A stretch of DNA of 64,000 nucleotides from a virus: IMG/VR virus record IMGVR_UViG_3300009180_000041, positions 1 to 64,000 of that record. One strand, 5' to 3'. Below the pieces are notes generated by a model. That model ran no database searches, was not told where the DNA came from, and was given only the letters and a program-made list of their open reading frames with translations. The translations under genes and the position numbers were made by a program. This document shows, one piece after another, positions 1-7,725 of the stretch (position 1 is the stretch's first letter; every line of letters begins with the position of its first letter).

Positions 1-435
1 AATGTATCAATATTAGGTAAAACAACTTATTGGATGTTAGAACAAGCACATCTTAAATTAAATAATAAAATTGACTATTGTTTTGTGTATGGTGGAGCTA
101 ATGACATGTATACAACTAGTATTACAGTTAAAGAAGCAGTTAATAATATTAAAGGAATTGCGAGAATGTGTAATGGTTTAGGAGTGAAATGTGTTGTTAT
201 AACTGGATTCGATCCAATAAAATGTACTAATACACCTAATAAAAACTATGCTCACAAGTACAGTGAATTTCAAAAAGCATTATTAAGTACAAATATGGAA
301 TTTGCTCAAGTAATTGACACTAGAGTAGTAGCTAAAACAGACTGTTGGGATGGATTATGTCATATGAATCCTAATGGACATAAGAAAATAGCTAACAAAG
401 TAATTTCAGATTTAAATTTTATAGTTTTGAAATAA
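1..435 (+). CDS. SGNH/GDSL-family hydrolase, C-terminal part
   Basis: The reading frame is open from base 1, so the N-terminus lies outside the window. The remaining ~144 residues contain a GGAND block (block III G-x-N-D of SGNH hydrolases, after a hydrophobic strand) and, near the end, DGLCHMNPNGHKKIA, matching the block V D-x-x-H catalytic pair. SGNH enzymes are esterases or acylhydrolases; in phages they often deacetylate polysaccharide or act on cell surface. The substrate cannot be told from this fragment. The block I serine is missing only because of the window edge. A terminator hairpin follows 30 bases downstream, so this is the last gene of its transcript. Confidence 0.75.
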   Translation, partial: NVSILGKTTYWMLEQAHLKLNNKIDYCFVYGGANDMYTTSITVKEAVNNIKGIARMCNGLGVKCVVITGFDPIKCTNTPNKNYAHKYSEFQKALLSTNMEFAQVIDTRVVAKTDCWDGLCHMNPNGHKKIANKVISDLNFIVLK

Positions 436-464
436 ACTACTGGTGGTCCCACATACAAAAAAAG

Positions 465-490
465 AGAGAGTTTGTTTTTTCAAACTCTCT
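465..490 (+). terminator. terminator hairpin abutting a promoter
   Basis: A perfect 10-bp stem (465-474 with 481-490) has a T6 loop and ends only 2 bases before the GTTATATTATA promoter box. It closes the SGNH transcript and may insulate the AAA+ gene from it. No long T-run follows because the promoter box starts immediately. Confidence 0.6.
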
Positions 491-492
491 TT

Positions 493-503
493 GTTATATT
501 ATA
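493..503 (+). promoter_or_regulatory. early promoter box GTTATATTATA
   Basis: Exact copy of the 11-bp box; the start codon of the AAA+ ATPase follows 5 bases downstream. Confidence 0.7.
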
Positions 504-507
504 TAAG

Positions 508-1659
508 ATGAAATTAAAAGATTTAAAAGAAGTTATTAAACACAATATAGATGGTGTTTTAGATGGAGGTAGTTTCAAACCTGAAAATTTAATTCAAATG
601 ACATTTGGAGTTGTTCCACATACATTTAAGTCAAGTTTAACATATGACACTAAAATAATTGAAATATTTGAAAATGACTATGAATTAGTTACTCAATCAT
701 ATAGAATAGACAGTGATAAAAAATTAAGTATTCGTGAAAAACAATTTATTAAGTTTCAAAACAAAGGAGCAATTTGTATATCATTAAATACTAATACTGA
801 AGTACAATGGCCTAAAGGAAAAGGAAACATAAGTAATGATAAAATTGAAGAAATTATTGAAAATCCTAAAGTACTAGGTTCAGTAAGTATTTTAATCACA
901 TATGACAGCAGTAATGAAAAAGAAGTATTTGAGTTAATGGAAAGTTTAAATCAATATGAGTATAAAAACGAAGACATTACTATGTCTCAAATTTACTTAG
1001 TATCACAAGATCGTAATGGTTTTGACTTAGAAGAATTTGACATTGAAAATCCAACATTAGAATTAGAATCAAATTATGGTAGTGATTTTGTTCCTGTAAG
1101 TGAAAAAATTGTAAGTGAATTAAATAAAGATAATAATAGAGGTTTAGTATTATTACATGGTGAACCAGGTACAGGTAAAACAACATACATCAAATGGTTA
1201 GTAAGTCAAATTAAAGATAAGAATGTTATTTTTGTTCCACCATTTTTAACTGAGGCAATTACATCACCTGAATTTATTCCATTTTTAGCTCAAAACAGTA
1301 ATAGTGTATTAGTAATTGAAGATGCAGAACGAGTAGTAAGTGAAAGAGGCAATGGTGGGAGTGCAGTTGGAGTAAGTAATATATTAAATATGACTGATGG
1401 TATTATGGGTGACATTATGAAAATACAAATTATTTGTAGTTTTAATATGAATCGTAATAAAATTGACTCAGCATTGCTTCGTAAAGGTAGATTGATTGCT
1501 GAACATAAGTTTGATGCTTTAGATGTAGATCACAGTAATAAATTATTAAGTAAATTAGGTAGTAAATCAACTACAGATGAACCACTAACATTAGCTCAAA
1601 TCTATAATATTGATGAGGAAGAATACTTAGCTCCTTCTTCTAAAAAAATAGGTTTTTAA
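508..1659 (+). CDS. AAA+ ATPase
   Basis: A 383-residue protein with a central-to-C-terminal AAA+ module. It has Walker A GEPGTGKTT (about residues 218-226), Walker B VLVIEDAE (about 267), a sensor-1-like strand CSFNMNRN (about 309) and a likely arginine finger in ALLRKGR (about 325), the order seen in BCS1/FtsH-type AAA proteins. The N-terminal ~200 residues are unrecognised and may bind the substrate. I chose the ATG at 508, just after the promoter box; an in-frame upstream ATG at 472 lies inside the terminator hairpin and is unlikely. It probably remodels a protein or nucleoprotein complex. The specific partner is unknown. Confidence 0.85.
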   Translation: MKLKDLKEVIKHNIDGVLDGGSFKPENLIQMTFGVVPHTFKSSLTYDTKIIEIFENDYELVTQSYRIDSDKKLSIREKQFIKFQNKGAICISLNTNTEVQWPKGKGNISNDKIEEIIENPKVLGSVSILITYDSSNEKEVFELMESLNQYEYKNEDITMSQIYLVSQDRNGFDLEEFDIENPTLELESNYGSDFVPVSEKIVSELNKDNNRGLVLLHGEPGTGKTTYIKWLVSQIKDKNVIFVPPFLTEAITSPEFIPFLAQNSNSVLVIEDAERVVSERGNGGSAVGVSNILNMTDGIMGDIMKIQIICSFNMNRNKIDSALLRKGRLIAEHKFDALDVDHSNKLLSKLGSKSTTDEPLTLAQIYNIDEEEYLAPSSKKIGF

Positions 1660-1669
1660 AGTAAATTTT

Positions 1670-1680
1670 GTTATATTATA
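1670..1680 (+). promoter_or_regulatory. early promoter box GTTATATTATA
   Basis: Exact box 15 bases upstream of the start at 1695, in the short gap after the AAA+ gene. Confidence 0.7.
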
Positions 1681-1694
1681 TAAAATAAAAAAAT

Positions 1695-2069
1695 ATGAAT
1701 AATTTTTATTACCACATTGATGAAAATGATAGTTTAATATTTAAACCAAATAGATATGGGTTTGAATTGTACACAAAAGGTGAAGCTAGTAAAGAAATTC
1801 ACTTAGCCAACTATGAAAATTACACATGGAAATTTGAAGATATTACTCAACGTAGTACTTTCTTTACCATGTTGAAAATGGATCAAAAATCATTTCAACG
1901 AGCATTTAAAGCATACTGGAAATCAAAAGAAGAAATAGATAATTTTATTATTATCCAATGTGCTAAACGTAAGACTAAAATTGAGATAACAAAAATACTC
2001 CGTAAACTAAGAAATAAATTTAATAGTTGGTTTTATGGATTATATGAAGGAAACAATAGAAATAAATAA
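1695..2069 (+). CDS. hypothetical protein, 124 aa
   Basis: Not recognised. The protein is rich in aromatic and charged residues, with an N-terminal beta-like part and a lysine/arginine-rich helical C-terminal half (residues ~75-115). No membrane segment or metal motif is visible. It has its own promoter box and is followed within 2 bases by the next gene, so the two are probably co-transcribed. Confidence 0.65.
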   Translation: MNNFYYHIDENDSLIFKPNRYGFELYTKGEASKEIHLANYENYTWKFEDITQRSTFFTMLKMDQKSFQRAFKAYWKSKEEIDNFIIIQCAKRKTKIEITKILRKLRNKFNSWFYGLYEGNNRNK

Positions 2070-2070
2070 T

Positions 2071-2328
2071 ATGTCAAATAAACAATTAACACCAGAAGAA
2101 CTAGAACTACTACAAAAAACAGTAGGCGAGTACGAACAAGCATCATTCAATGTAGGTCAATTCACATTAGAAATTGAAAACATGAAAGCAGAACGTCGTG
2201 TATGGCTTGAAAAAGCAAATGAATCATTGTCAAACCGTGAAAGAATTCAAGAAGAATTACAAACTAAATACGGTTTAGGTAAATTAAACATTACCACAGG
2301 AGAAATTACTAGTGAGCAAATCGACTAA
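2071..2328 (+). CDS. small coiled-coil protein, 85 aa
   Basis: Highly charged and predicted helical: residues 5-65 are heptad-like with many E, K and Q, suggesting a coiled coil. The family is unknown. I place the start at ATG 2071, 2 bases after the previous stop. An upstream in-frame ATG at 2035 would overlap the previous gene by 35 bases and add an unlike segment. Confidence 0.65.
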   Translation: MSNKQLTPEELELLQKTVGEYEQASFNVGQFTLEIENMKAERRVWLEKANESLSNRERIQEELQTKYGLGKLNITTGEITSEQID

Positions 2329-2422
2329 CTTACAAAAATTAGCTGTACTTAGAATATGGTTAGCTGATTTAGCGACTAAACGACCAAAGAAAAAAGTTGT
2401 TGTAGTTGAAGAAGAATATTAA
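2312..2422 (+). CDS. small basic protein, 36 codons, GTG start
   Basis: A GTG-started frame overlaps the end of the coiled-coil gene by 17 bases and stops at TAA 2420-2422. The product has a short amphipathic helix followed by a basic stretch (TKRPKKK), a valine run and an acidic end. It is supported only by its position between a gene and the next promoter and by having no competing frame, so it is tentative. Confidence 0.4.
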   Translation: MSKSTNLQKLAVLRIWLADLATKRPKKKVVVVEEEY

Positions 2423-2447
2423 ATTTTAGACTTTTATAAAATCTTTT

Positions 2448-2458
2448 GTTATATTATA
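2448..2458 (+). promoter_or_regulatory. early promoter box GTTATATTATA
   Basis: Exact box 18 bases upstream of the SWIM-protein start at 2477. Confidence 0.7.
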
Positions 2459-2476
2459 ATATAAAGATAAAATAAA

Positions 2477-2902
2477 ATGTCATTACATAGAGAAATTAAA
2501 CACTACAAAGACGGACGGGTTACAGATGAAATCATTTATTCAGAAACTACAACACGAAATTACATTCCTGAAGACAATGTGACGTCTGTAGCCTCCTCTT
2601 GTTTTACTTATGAAGTAGAACACCCATACATGGCACCTGCATTAATGAAACGTGTAGATGGTTTATATATTGTGCCTCAAAATATTAAAGTACATCCACA
2701 AACAACAATTAAAGACATCAAATGGATTAGACCAGTTGATAAAGTAGAAAAAGTTGTAGAAACATTTGAAAGTGGAAGTGGAATGGGTAAATACAAAACT
2801 ACCTACAATCCAAATAATCAAAAGTTTAGCTGTTCTTGTATGGGATATTTTCGTTCAAAAGGTAATTGTAAACATGTTCAAGAACTTAAATCAAAAATTT
2901 GA
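2477..2902 (+). CDS. SWIM-type zinc-finger protein
   Basis: A 141-residue protein whose C-terminus (residues ~117-136) has the SWIM pattern C-x-C-x(n)-C-x-H: FSCSCMGYFRSKGNCKH. SWIM fingers bind zinc and act in DNA or protein binding, often in SNF2-type or MuDR-like proteins. Here the finger stands alone behind an N-terminal domain of unknown fold. It sits upstream of a RadA-like ATPase. The human SWIM protein SWS1 works with RAD51 paralogues, so a recombination-accessory role is possible, but that is inference from context. It ends in TGA. Confidence 0.75.
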   Translation: MSLHREIKHYKDGRVTDEIIYSETTTRNYIPEDNVTSVASSCFTYEVEHPYMAPALMKRVDGLYIVPQNIKVHPQTTIKDIKWIRPVDKVEKVVETFESGSGMGKYKTTYNPNNQKFSCSCMGYFRSKGNCKHVQELKSKI

Positions 2903-2919
2903 TTTTTTTAGTAAAATAA

Positions 2920-2930
2920 GTTATATTATA
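2920..2930 (+). promoter_or_regulatory. early promoter, -35 TTGATT and box GTTATATTATA
   Basis: TTGATT is followed by a 17-base spacer and TATATT. Read as the Bacteroidota pattern it is TTTG-N20-TATATTAT. It drives the RadA-like gene at 2944. Confidence 0.75.
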
Positions 2931-2943
2931 ATAAATAAAAGTT

Positions 2944-3729
2944 ATGAAAAAAAGAGGAAGACCAAGTAAATCAACCACAACTAAGTCTAAAGCGATTGTA
3001 GTTAAAACAGTTAAAATGAATGAATTGTCATTTGACAAGAATTTATTTACACCTATGAAAACTAATACTAAAGTAGATCAATTCTTTAGTGCTGATGGAG
3101 GTGTAATGCCAGGTACTAATATTGTAGTTACAGGTGATCCAGGTGTAGGTAAAACAACTGTATTATTAGATATGTTAGGTGATTTACAAAGTAATAATAA
3201 ATCATGTTTATTTATTTCAGGTGAAATGAATGCTATTGATATGGTAGGTTATGTTAAACGTTATCCTAAATTTGGTAAGTTAGATATTTTGTTTTTAGGT
3301 GACTATGCAGATGAAGATCCAGAACAAGTAATTACTGAAGCATTAAAACCAGGTTATGACTGTGTGTTAGTAGATAGTATGATTGAAGTAGCAGACATGA
3401 TGGTTGATTATCATGGTGGTACTAATAAAGGCGCTTCAGGACGTTTACTACAGTTATTTGAGTATCATAATATGGGCTTAAATAATTCTAAACGTAACAC
3501 ATCATTTTTAATTATACAACAAGTGACTAAGTCAGGTGGGTTTGCAGGTAGTAATAAACTAAAACATATGACTACAGCAATGGCTCATTTAAAATTTGAA
3601 CCAAATGGCGAACGTTATTTACACTTTAGTAAGAATAGACGAGGAGGAAACATGAATAAATTATTTTATAGTTTAAGTTCTGTAAATAGAGTTGGATGGA
3701 TGCATGAAGCACCATTAATAGAAGAATAA
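2944..3729 (+). CDS. RadA/RecA-like ATPase with N-terminal AT-hook
   Basis: A 261-residue RecA-fold ATPase. GG-x-MPG-x(n)-GDPGVGKTT (Walker A about residues 63-71) is preceded by the GG-x-x-PG strand typical of RadA/Sms and DnaB. Walker B is CVLVDS (about 139). A KNRRGG motif near residue 229 matches the KNRxG signature of RadA, which drives branch migration in recombination. The first residues, KKRGRPSK, form a consensus AT-hook for minor-groove binding in AT-rich DNA. The RadA zinc finger and Lon-like C-terminal domain are absent, so this is a minimal ATPase core. It likely acts in phage recombination or replication. Confidence 0.8.
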   Translation: MKKRGRPSKSTTTKSKAIVVKTVKMNELSFDKNLFTPMKTNTKVDQFFSADGGVMPGTNIVVTGDPGVGKTTVLLDMLGDLQSNNKSCLFISGEMNAIDMVGYVKRYPKFGKLDILFLGDYADEDPEQVITEALKPGYDCVLVDSMIEVADMMVDYHGGTNKGASGRLLQLFEYHNMGLNNSKRNTSFLIIQQVTKSGGFAGSNKLKHMTTAMAHLKFEPNGERYLHFSKNRRGGNMNKLFYSLSSVNRVGWMHEAPLIEE

Positions 3730-3767
3730 AAATCTTTAATAAAAAGATGATTTTAACTATTTTTCTT

Positions 3768-3778
3768 GTTATATTATA
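3768..3778 (+). promoter_or_regulatory. early promoter box GTTATATTATA
   Basis: Exact box 15 bases upstream of the start at 3793. An in-frame ATG created by the box itself (3766) is not a credible start. Confidence 0.65.
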
Positions 3779-3792
3779 GTAAGATAAAAGAT

Positions 3793-4248
3793 ATGAGTAA
3801 ATGTATAAAATGTAGAGTAAATTTACCTAATAAAAGAATTGAATTAGGATATAATGAATGTATTGAATGTGCTAATACTGAGGTATATGGAACAGTGAAT
3901 TTAACATTTCATAAGACTGGTAATTCTCTCCAACATACAAGCAAAGAAACTGCACGTAAAATTAATAAAGCCTCACGTAGGAACACTTATGGATCAAATT
4001 TAGGTTCAATTAAACCAGGTGGATATGAGGAATTCAAACGTGACATTCTAATAGGATGTAGCACATCTACAGTAGGTAGTGAAGGTATGTTTAATCGTGT
4101 TGGTGAAGAAGCAATGTTAAAATTAGATTTATTAGGACTTGATAAAGCGTTAGATTTCATTAAACGTAAACATGAATCTGCTAGTCTTAACTTTACTCAA
4201 TATAAAAAATTAAAAGAAGTATTAGAAAATTTTGATTTAATTAAGTAA
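3793..4248 (+). CDS. protein with N-terminal four-cysteine zinc motif, 151 aa
   Basis: The first 25 residues hold CIKC-x(17)-CIEC, a four-cysteine zinc-binding motif of the kind seen in DksA/TraR-like fingers. The remaining ~120 residues, helical towards the C-terminus, are not recognised. The start is taken after the promoter box; a longer frame reads through the box. It may be a nucleic-acid or RNA-polymerase binding protein, which is inference from the zinc motif alone. Confidence 0.65.
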   Translation: MSKCIKCRVNLPNKRIELGYNECIECANTEVYGTVNLTFHKTGNSLQHTSKETARKINKASRRNTYGSNLGSIKPGGYEEFKRDILIGCSTSTVGSEGMFNRVGEEAMLKLDLLGLDKALDFIKRKHESASLNFTQYKKLKEVLENFDLIK

Positions 4249-4252
4249 ATAA

Positions 4253-4263
4253 GTTATATTATA
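4253..4263 (+). promoter_or_regulatory. early promoter box GTTATATTATA
   Basis: Exact box 17 bases upstream of the vWA/metallopeptidase gene. Confidence 0.7.
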
Positions 4264-4280
4264 GTATAAAATAAAAAGAT

Positions 4281-5615
4281 ATGAGTATAAATACACAACA
4301 AGACGTAGCGAAAGCAGGAAGAACATTAATGTTAAAAGAACCATTTTATGGTTATTTCTTAGTAGGACTAAATAAAGACTTTAATACAGCTGTACAAACA
4401 GCATGTGTAGCTAAAGATGGAATTAATATTAAATTAGTAGTTAATCCAGATTACTATGATAAACAAGATATTAATACTAAAGTAGCGATTTTGAAACATG
4501 AATTACTACATATTGCCTTTGAACACTTAGGAATGTTTGATCGGTTTAAAGACAAACAACTACTAAATGTAGCTGCTGATTTAGAAATTAATCAGTTTAT
4601 TGAAGATCATTGGAAAGGTGAGACATGGGAAGGATTAGAAATTGTAAATGGTGAGTTTAAAGGTGTTAAGTTACCACCTAAAGCAGGTACTAGAGTGTAT
4701 TATGATTTACTACAAACTGAACTTGATGAATATGATAAACAACAACAAGGTCAAGGACAAGGTCAAGGACAAGGTGGTGGTGGACAAGGTGAAGGTGAAG
4801 GAGAAGGTGATGGAAATGGAAGTGGAAGTGGTACTGGTGAAGGTGAAGGTCAAGGACAAGGTGGTGGTGGAAGTGAATCATTTGCTGAATGGTTTAGAGG
4901 ACAGGGACACGCTGATGAACATTCATTGTGGGAAGAATTTGAAAATATGTCTGAAGCAGAAAAGAAACTGATTAAGAAACAAATCGATCACCAAATGAAA
5001 GAAGTAGCTGAACAAGTACAACGTTCAAGAGGAACAATACCTGGTGAATTAAGTAGTTATATTGATAAGTTGTTTGAAAAGACTGAAAGTGTTATTGATT
5101 GGAAGTCATATCTAAGACGTTTTGGAGCTAGAGCGAGTAAGATTGAGACTAAAAAGACTCGTAAAAAACCAAATATTCGTTTTGGTTCAGGTCCAGCTAT
5201 TAAAATTAATCCTAAACGTAAAACATTAGTAGCTATTGATACATCAGGTAGTGTTAGTGATAATGATTTAGTTGAGTTCTTTAATGAAATTGAACATATT
5301 TTTAAATCAGGTACTGAAGTAACTATTATGGAGTGTGATTCTTATGTACATAGAACATATGAATACAACGGATTAAAAGAAGAAGCTCTAAGGGTTCAAG
5401 GTCGTGGAGGAACAAGTATGGACCCAGTAATGGAAGAAATATTTAAAACACCCGGTAAATATCAAAATTTAATTTATTTAACTGATCTTTATGTTCCGCC
5501 TCCAGTTAGAACACCATTAATTCCAATGTTATTTGTTGTTTGTAGTAATGGAACAACTGCTAATAGTGAGAATTTTCCAGGTACTGTTATTCAAATCAAA
5601 AATAACAATAAATAA
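4281..5615 (+). CDS. DUF2201-type putative metallopeptidase / vWA protein
   Basis: A 444-residue two-domain protein. The N-terminal half contains HELLHIAFEH (about residue 72), an HExxH zinc signature with a nearby AADLEINQFI segment, as in the DUF2201 N-terminal domain. The C-terminal domain is vWA-like with a DTSGS MIDAS motif (about 319) and a following GRGGTSMDP loop. The domains are joined by a ~45-residue linker made almost only of Q, G, E and S (about 153-197, bases 4739-4873). Such proteins pair with MoxR AAA+ ATPases; a MoxR-type ATPase is encoded 3.2 kb downstream at 8799. The pair presumably acts as a chaperone or peptidase machine; its target is unknown. Confidence 0.85.
   Translation: MSINTQQDVAKAGRTLMLKEPFYGYFLVGLNKDFNTAVQTACVAKDGINIKLVVNPDYYDKQDINTKVAILKHELLHIAFEHLGMFDRFKDKQLLNVAADLEINQFIEDHWKGETWEGLEIVNGEFKGVKLPPKAGTRVYYDLLQTELDEYDKQQQGQGQGQGQGGGGQGEGEGEGDGNGSGSGTGEGEGQGQGGGGSESFAEWFRGQGHADEHSLWEEFENMSEAEKKLIKKQIDHQMKEVAEQVQRSRGTIPGELSSYIDKLFEKTESVIDWKSYLRRFGARASKIETKKTRKKPNIRFGSGPAIKINPKRKTLVAIDTSGSVSDNDLVEFFNEIEHIFKSGTEVTIMECDSYVHRTYEYNGLKEEALRVQGRGGTSMDPVMEEIFKTPGKYQNLIYLTDLYVPPPVRTPLIPMLFVVCSNGTTANSENFPGTVIQIKNNNK
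4739..4873 (+). repeat. low-complexity GGT/CAA/GAA repeat tract
   Basis: An imperfect tandem array of 6-base units (GGTCAA, GGTGAA and relatives) encodes the Gly/Gln/Glu linker of the vWA protein. Arrays like this expand and contract by slippage, so linker length probably varies among relatives. Confidence 0.75.
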
Positions 5616-5622
5616 TATTTAT
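5614..5622 (+). promoter_or_regulatory. AATATTTAT motif, late-type
   Basis: The motif overlaps the stop of the vWA gene and precedes the homing endonuclease start by 5 bases. It is the only such site found in the early region. Confidence 0.4.
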
Positions 5623-5627
5623 ATAAG

Positions 5628-6371
5628 ATGATTGGCATATATAAAATAACATCACCAAGCGGTAAGGTATATATAGGCCAATCTCTTGATATTAATGAAA
5701 GAAAAAAACATTACATAAACATAAACGCTGTTAAAAAGCAAGTAAAAATATTTAACTCATTAAACAAATATGGATGGGATAAACATAATTTTGAAATAAT
5801 TGAAGAATGTAGTGTTGAATTATTAGACGAAAGAGAAACACACTGGAAGCAGTACTATTTAGATCAAATAGATGGTGATTGGAATAAAGTATTATTTTTA
5901 GGTTTATATGATAGTGGTGGAGGACCTAGAGAACAACATACTAAAGATAAAATGTCTGTAGGTATAAAAAAAGCTAAACAATCAATGACTGATGAACGAA
6001 GACAAGAAATAAGTAATAACATCAGTATTGGTCACGCTAGTATGACCAAAGAAGAAAAAGAACAATGGGGTACTAAAATAAGTGAAAGTCATAGTAATAT
6101 GAATGAAGAAGCAAAACAAGAATGGGGAAATAAAATAAAAGAAAAGAAAATAGGACATATGTGTTATAAAGACCCAGAACGTGGAAAGAAAATAGGAGAC
6201 AAAAATAGTATACCAGTACAACAGTATGATATTAATGGTAAATTTATTAAAGAATGGCCATCAGGAGCAGAAGCTTCTAGACAAACAGGAACAAACCATG
6301 GTGGAATCAGTATGTGTTTAAAAGGACAATTAAAATCAGCTAATAAATTTATTTGGAAATACAAACAATAA
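5628..6371 (+). CDS. GIY-YIG homing endonuclease with NUMOD domains
   Basis: A 247-residue protein. The N-terminus has IGIYKITSPSGKVYIGQS (the GIY and YIG strands), then a helix with R and N residues and the family catalytic glutamate region. The middle holds NUMOD3-like repeats (SMTDERRQEISNNIS, SMTKEEKEQWGTKIS, NMNEEAKQEWGNKI). The C-terminus is NUMOD1/IENR1-like (ASRQTGTNHGGISMCLKG...FIWKY), a helix-turn-helix DNA-binding module. This is the layout of I-TevI-like free-standing homing endonucleases. No intron or disrupted neighbour is visible. It sits 12 bases after the vWA gene, behind a late-type motif rather than the early box, consistent with insertion between host genes. Confidence 0.9.
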   Translation: MIGIYKITSPSGKVYIGQSLDINERKKHYININAVKKQVKIFNSLNKYGWDKHNFEIIEECSVELLDERETHWKQYYLDQIDGDWNKVLFLGLYDSGGGPREQHTKDKMSVGIKKAKQSMTDERRQEISNNISIGHASMTKEEKEQWGTKISESHSNMNEEAKQEWGNKIKEKKIGHMCYKDPERGKKIGDKNSIPVQQYDINGKFIKEWPSGAEASRQTGTNHGGISMCLKGQLKSANKFIWKYKQ

Positions 6372-6375
6372 AATA

Positions 6376-6744
6376 ATGGATAAAGAATTTATACCCTACG
6401 AACTTGCTTTAGAGTTAAAGCAACTTGGATTTAATGAACCTTGTTTTGGATATTATGAACCTAATAAAGAGTTTAAGTATGTAAATTGGGAAATATTCAA
6501 AGATTTCCCATATTTAGCAAAAAATAGTGAATGGGTAGATTTAGTTGCGGCACTAACCTACTCACAAGCATTCAGATGGTTTAGAGAGCAATATGGTTTA
6601 TGCTTAGTAATTAAACCAATTGATGATAAGAAACTTGATTTAGGTTATAACTTGTTAAAAAACGGCTTGATTATAAGTGCACATCTTACTTACGAGACAG
6701 CAGAACTTACTTGTCTTAAAAAATTAATTGAAATAGTAAAATAA
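6376..6744 (+). CDS. conserved phage hypothetical protein, 122 aa
   Basis: The N-terminal KEFIPYELALELKQLGFNEP followed by a region rich in W, Y and F (AFRWFREQYGL) is a pattern I associate with a small protein common in Bacteroidota phages and prophages. The function is unknown. It overlaps the next small gene by one base (TAATG), so the two are translationally coupled. Confidence 0.7.
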   Translation: MDKEFIPYELALELKQLGFNEPCFGYYEPNKEFKYVNWEIFKDFPYLAKNSEWVDLVAALTYSQAFRWFREQYGLCLVIKPIDDKKLDLGYNLLKNGLIISAHLTYETAELTCLKKLIEIVK

Positions 6745-6917
6745 TGAAATTAAATGGTCAATTAAGCAAATGGTTCCTCAACTGTAAGGATGAGGAACTG
6801 TTTATGCTTGAATCAATGTCTAAAGGAGCACTGGGTCGAGTATGTTATATGTTGTCTTTAGAACAACAACTTTTATTAGAAAAAAGTAAAAAGAATAAGA
6901 CATCTTCTAAAAATTAA
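6744..6917 (+). CDS. small hypothetical protein, 57 codons
   Basis: Starts at the ATG overlapping the previous stop. The helical N-terminal 45 residues (with a KWFLNCKDEEL segment) end in a lysine-rich tail. No family is recognised. The overlap and the promoter box immediately after its stop support it as a real last gene of the transcript. Confidence 0.6.
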   Translation: MKLNGQLSKWFLNCKDEELFMLESMSKGALGRVCYMLSLEQQLLLEKSKKNKTSSKN

Positions 6918-6928
6918 GTTATATTATA
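6918..6928 (+). promoter_or_regulatory. early promoter box GTTATATTATA
   Basis: Exact box directly after the previous stop codon and 14 bases upstream of the start at 6943. Confidence 0.7.
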
Positions 6929-6942
6929 TTAAATAAAAAGTT

Positions 6943-7671
6943 ATGAACTTAGAAAATAATCTAAACGAGTTAGAACAAATACTTAATGATAAGTACATTG
7001 ATATTATTAATAAACAACAATCAATTATGAACATTTGTTTACAACAGTTTGTTGAAAGTATTAAATGGGATGGGCCTAAACTTGAAGCTAAGATGATTAA
7101 TGAAGACAGAAGATTAGAAATATTCTATTATAGTGACGACTCATATCTAAATAAAAATAGTTTAATAAATATAAATTTAGATTGGACTACTTTTAAAATA
7201 AAACAAATTAAACCAGCATTTGTTTACAATGAAAGTTATGAAGTAAATAATTTTGTTGAATTTAGACATGTTATATATAAATTAATGTATTATATTCAAA
7301 GTATATTAGATGAAGGTTTTATTAATATAAACACTATATTTAAACCTGTAATTGACACTCATATAAATGAATATAATAGTTACTTAGAAATGAAAAAACT
7401 AGGTACCATGTTTAGAAATGGATATAATGGTTATAAACACCAATTGAAATTGGATGAAGTATTTCATAAAGGTGAAGCATATAATAAAAATGGTAGAGAC
7501 ATACCACACAATGAAAAGGGTTGGGTTTATGTAGATAAAATTCAAATGTATAAAAATCCATCAGGAACATATGTTGTAACAGCTTATTTTGGTGATGAAT
7601 TAAAAGCAACATATACTCGTATGAGTGAAGTAACATTAGAACAAACAATAAGAAATTTTATGTTTAATTAA
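6943..7671 (+). CDS. hypothetical protein, 242 aa
   Basis: Not recognised. The N-terminus is a charged helix (residues 1-35) and the rest looks alpha/beta with many N, Y and K. The C-terminal ~40 residues (GTYVVTAYFGDELKATYTR) look like a beta-hairpin. There is no membrane segment or cysteine cluster. It is a single-gene unit between two promoter boxes. Confidence 0.65.
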   Translation: MNLENNLNELEQILNDKYIDIINKQQSIMNICLQQFVESIKWDGPKLEAKMINEDRRLEIFYYSDDSYLNKNSLININLDWTTFKIKQIKPAFVYNESYEVNNFVEFRHVIYKLMYYIQSILDEGFININTIFKPVIDTHINEYNSYLEMKKLGTMFRNGYNGYKHQLKLDEVFHKGEAYNKNGRDIPHNEKGWVYVDKIQMYKNPSGTYVVTAYFGDELKATYTRMSEVTLEQTIRNFMFN

Positions 7672-7699
7672 AAAAAAATAGATTATTTTAAGATTTTAA

Positions 7700-7710
7700 G
7701 TTATATTATA
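7700..7710 (+). promoter_or_regulatory. early promoter box GTTATATTATA
   Basis: Exact box 15 bases upstream of the start at 7726. Confidence 0.7.
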
Positions 7711-7725
7711 TAAGATAAAAAGATT

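Noticed and set aside
472-507. Longer N-terminus for the AAA+ ATPase (start at 472)
   Set aside because: It would be encoded by the terminator loop and the promoter box.
4690-4881. Histidine-rich minus-strand frame
   Set aside because: Shadow of the Gly/Gln/Glu repeat of the vWA gene.
5628-6371. Group I intron around the GIY-YIG gene
   Set aside because: Both neighbouring genes are intact and no intron core sequence is visible; it is treated as free-standing.
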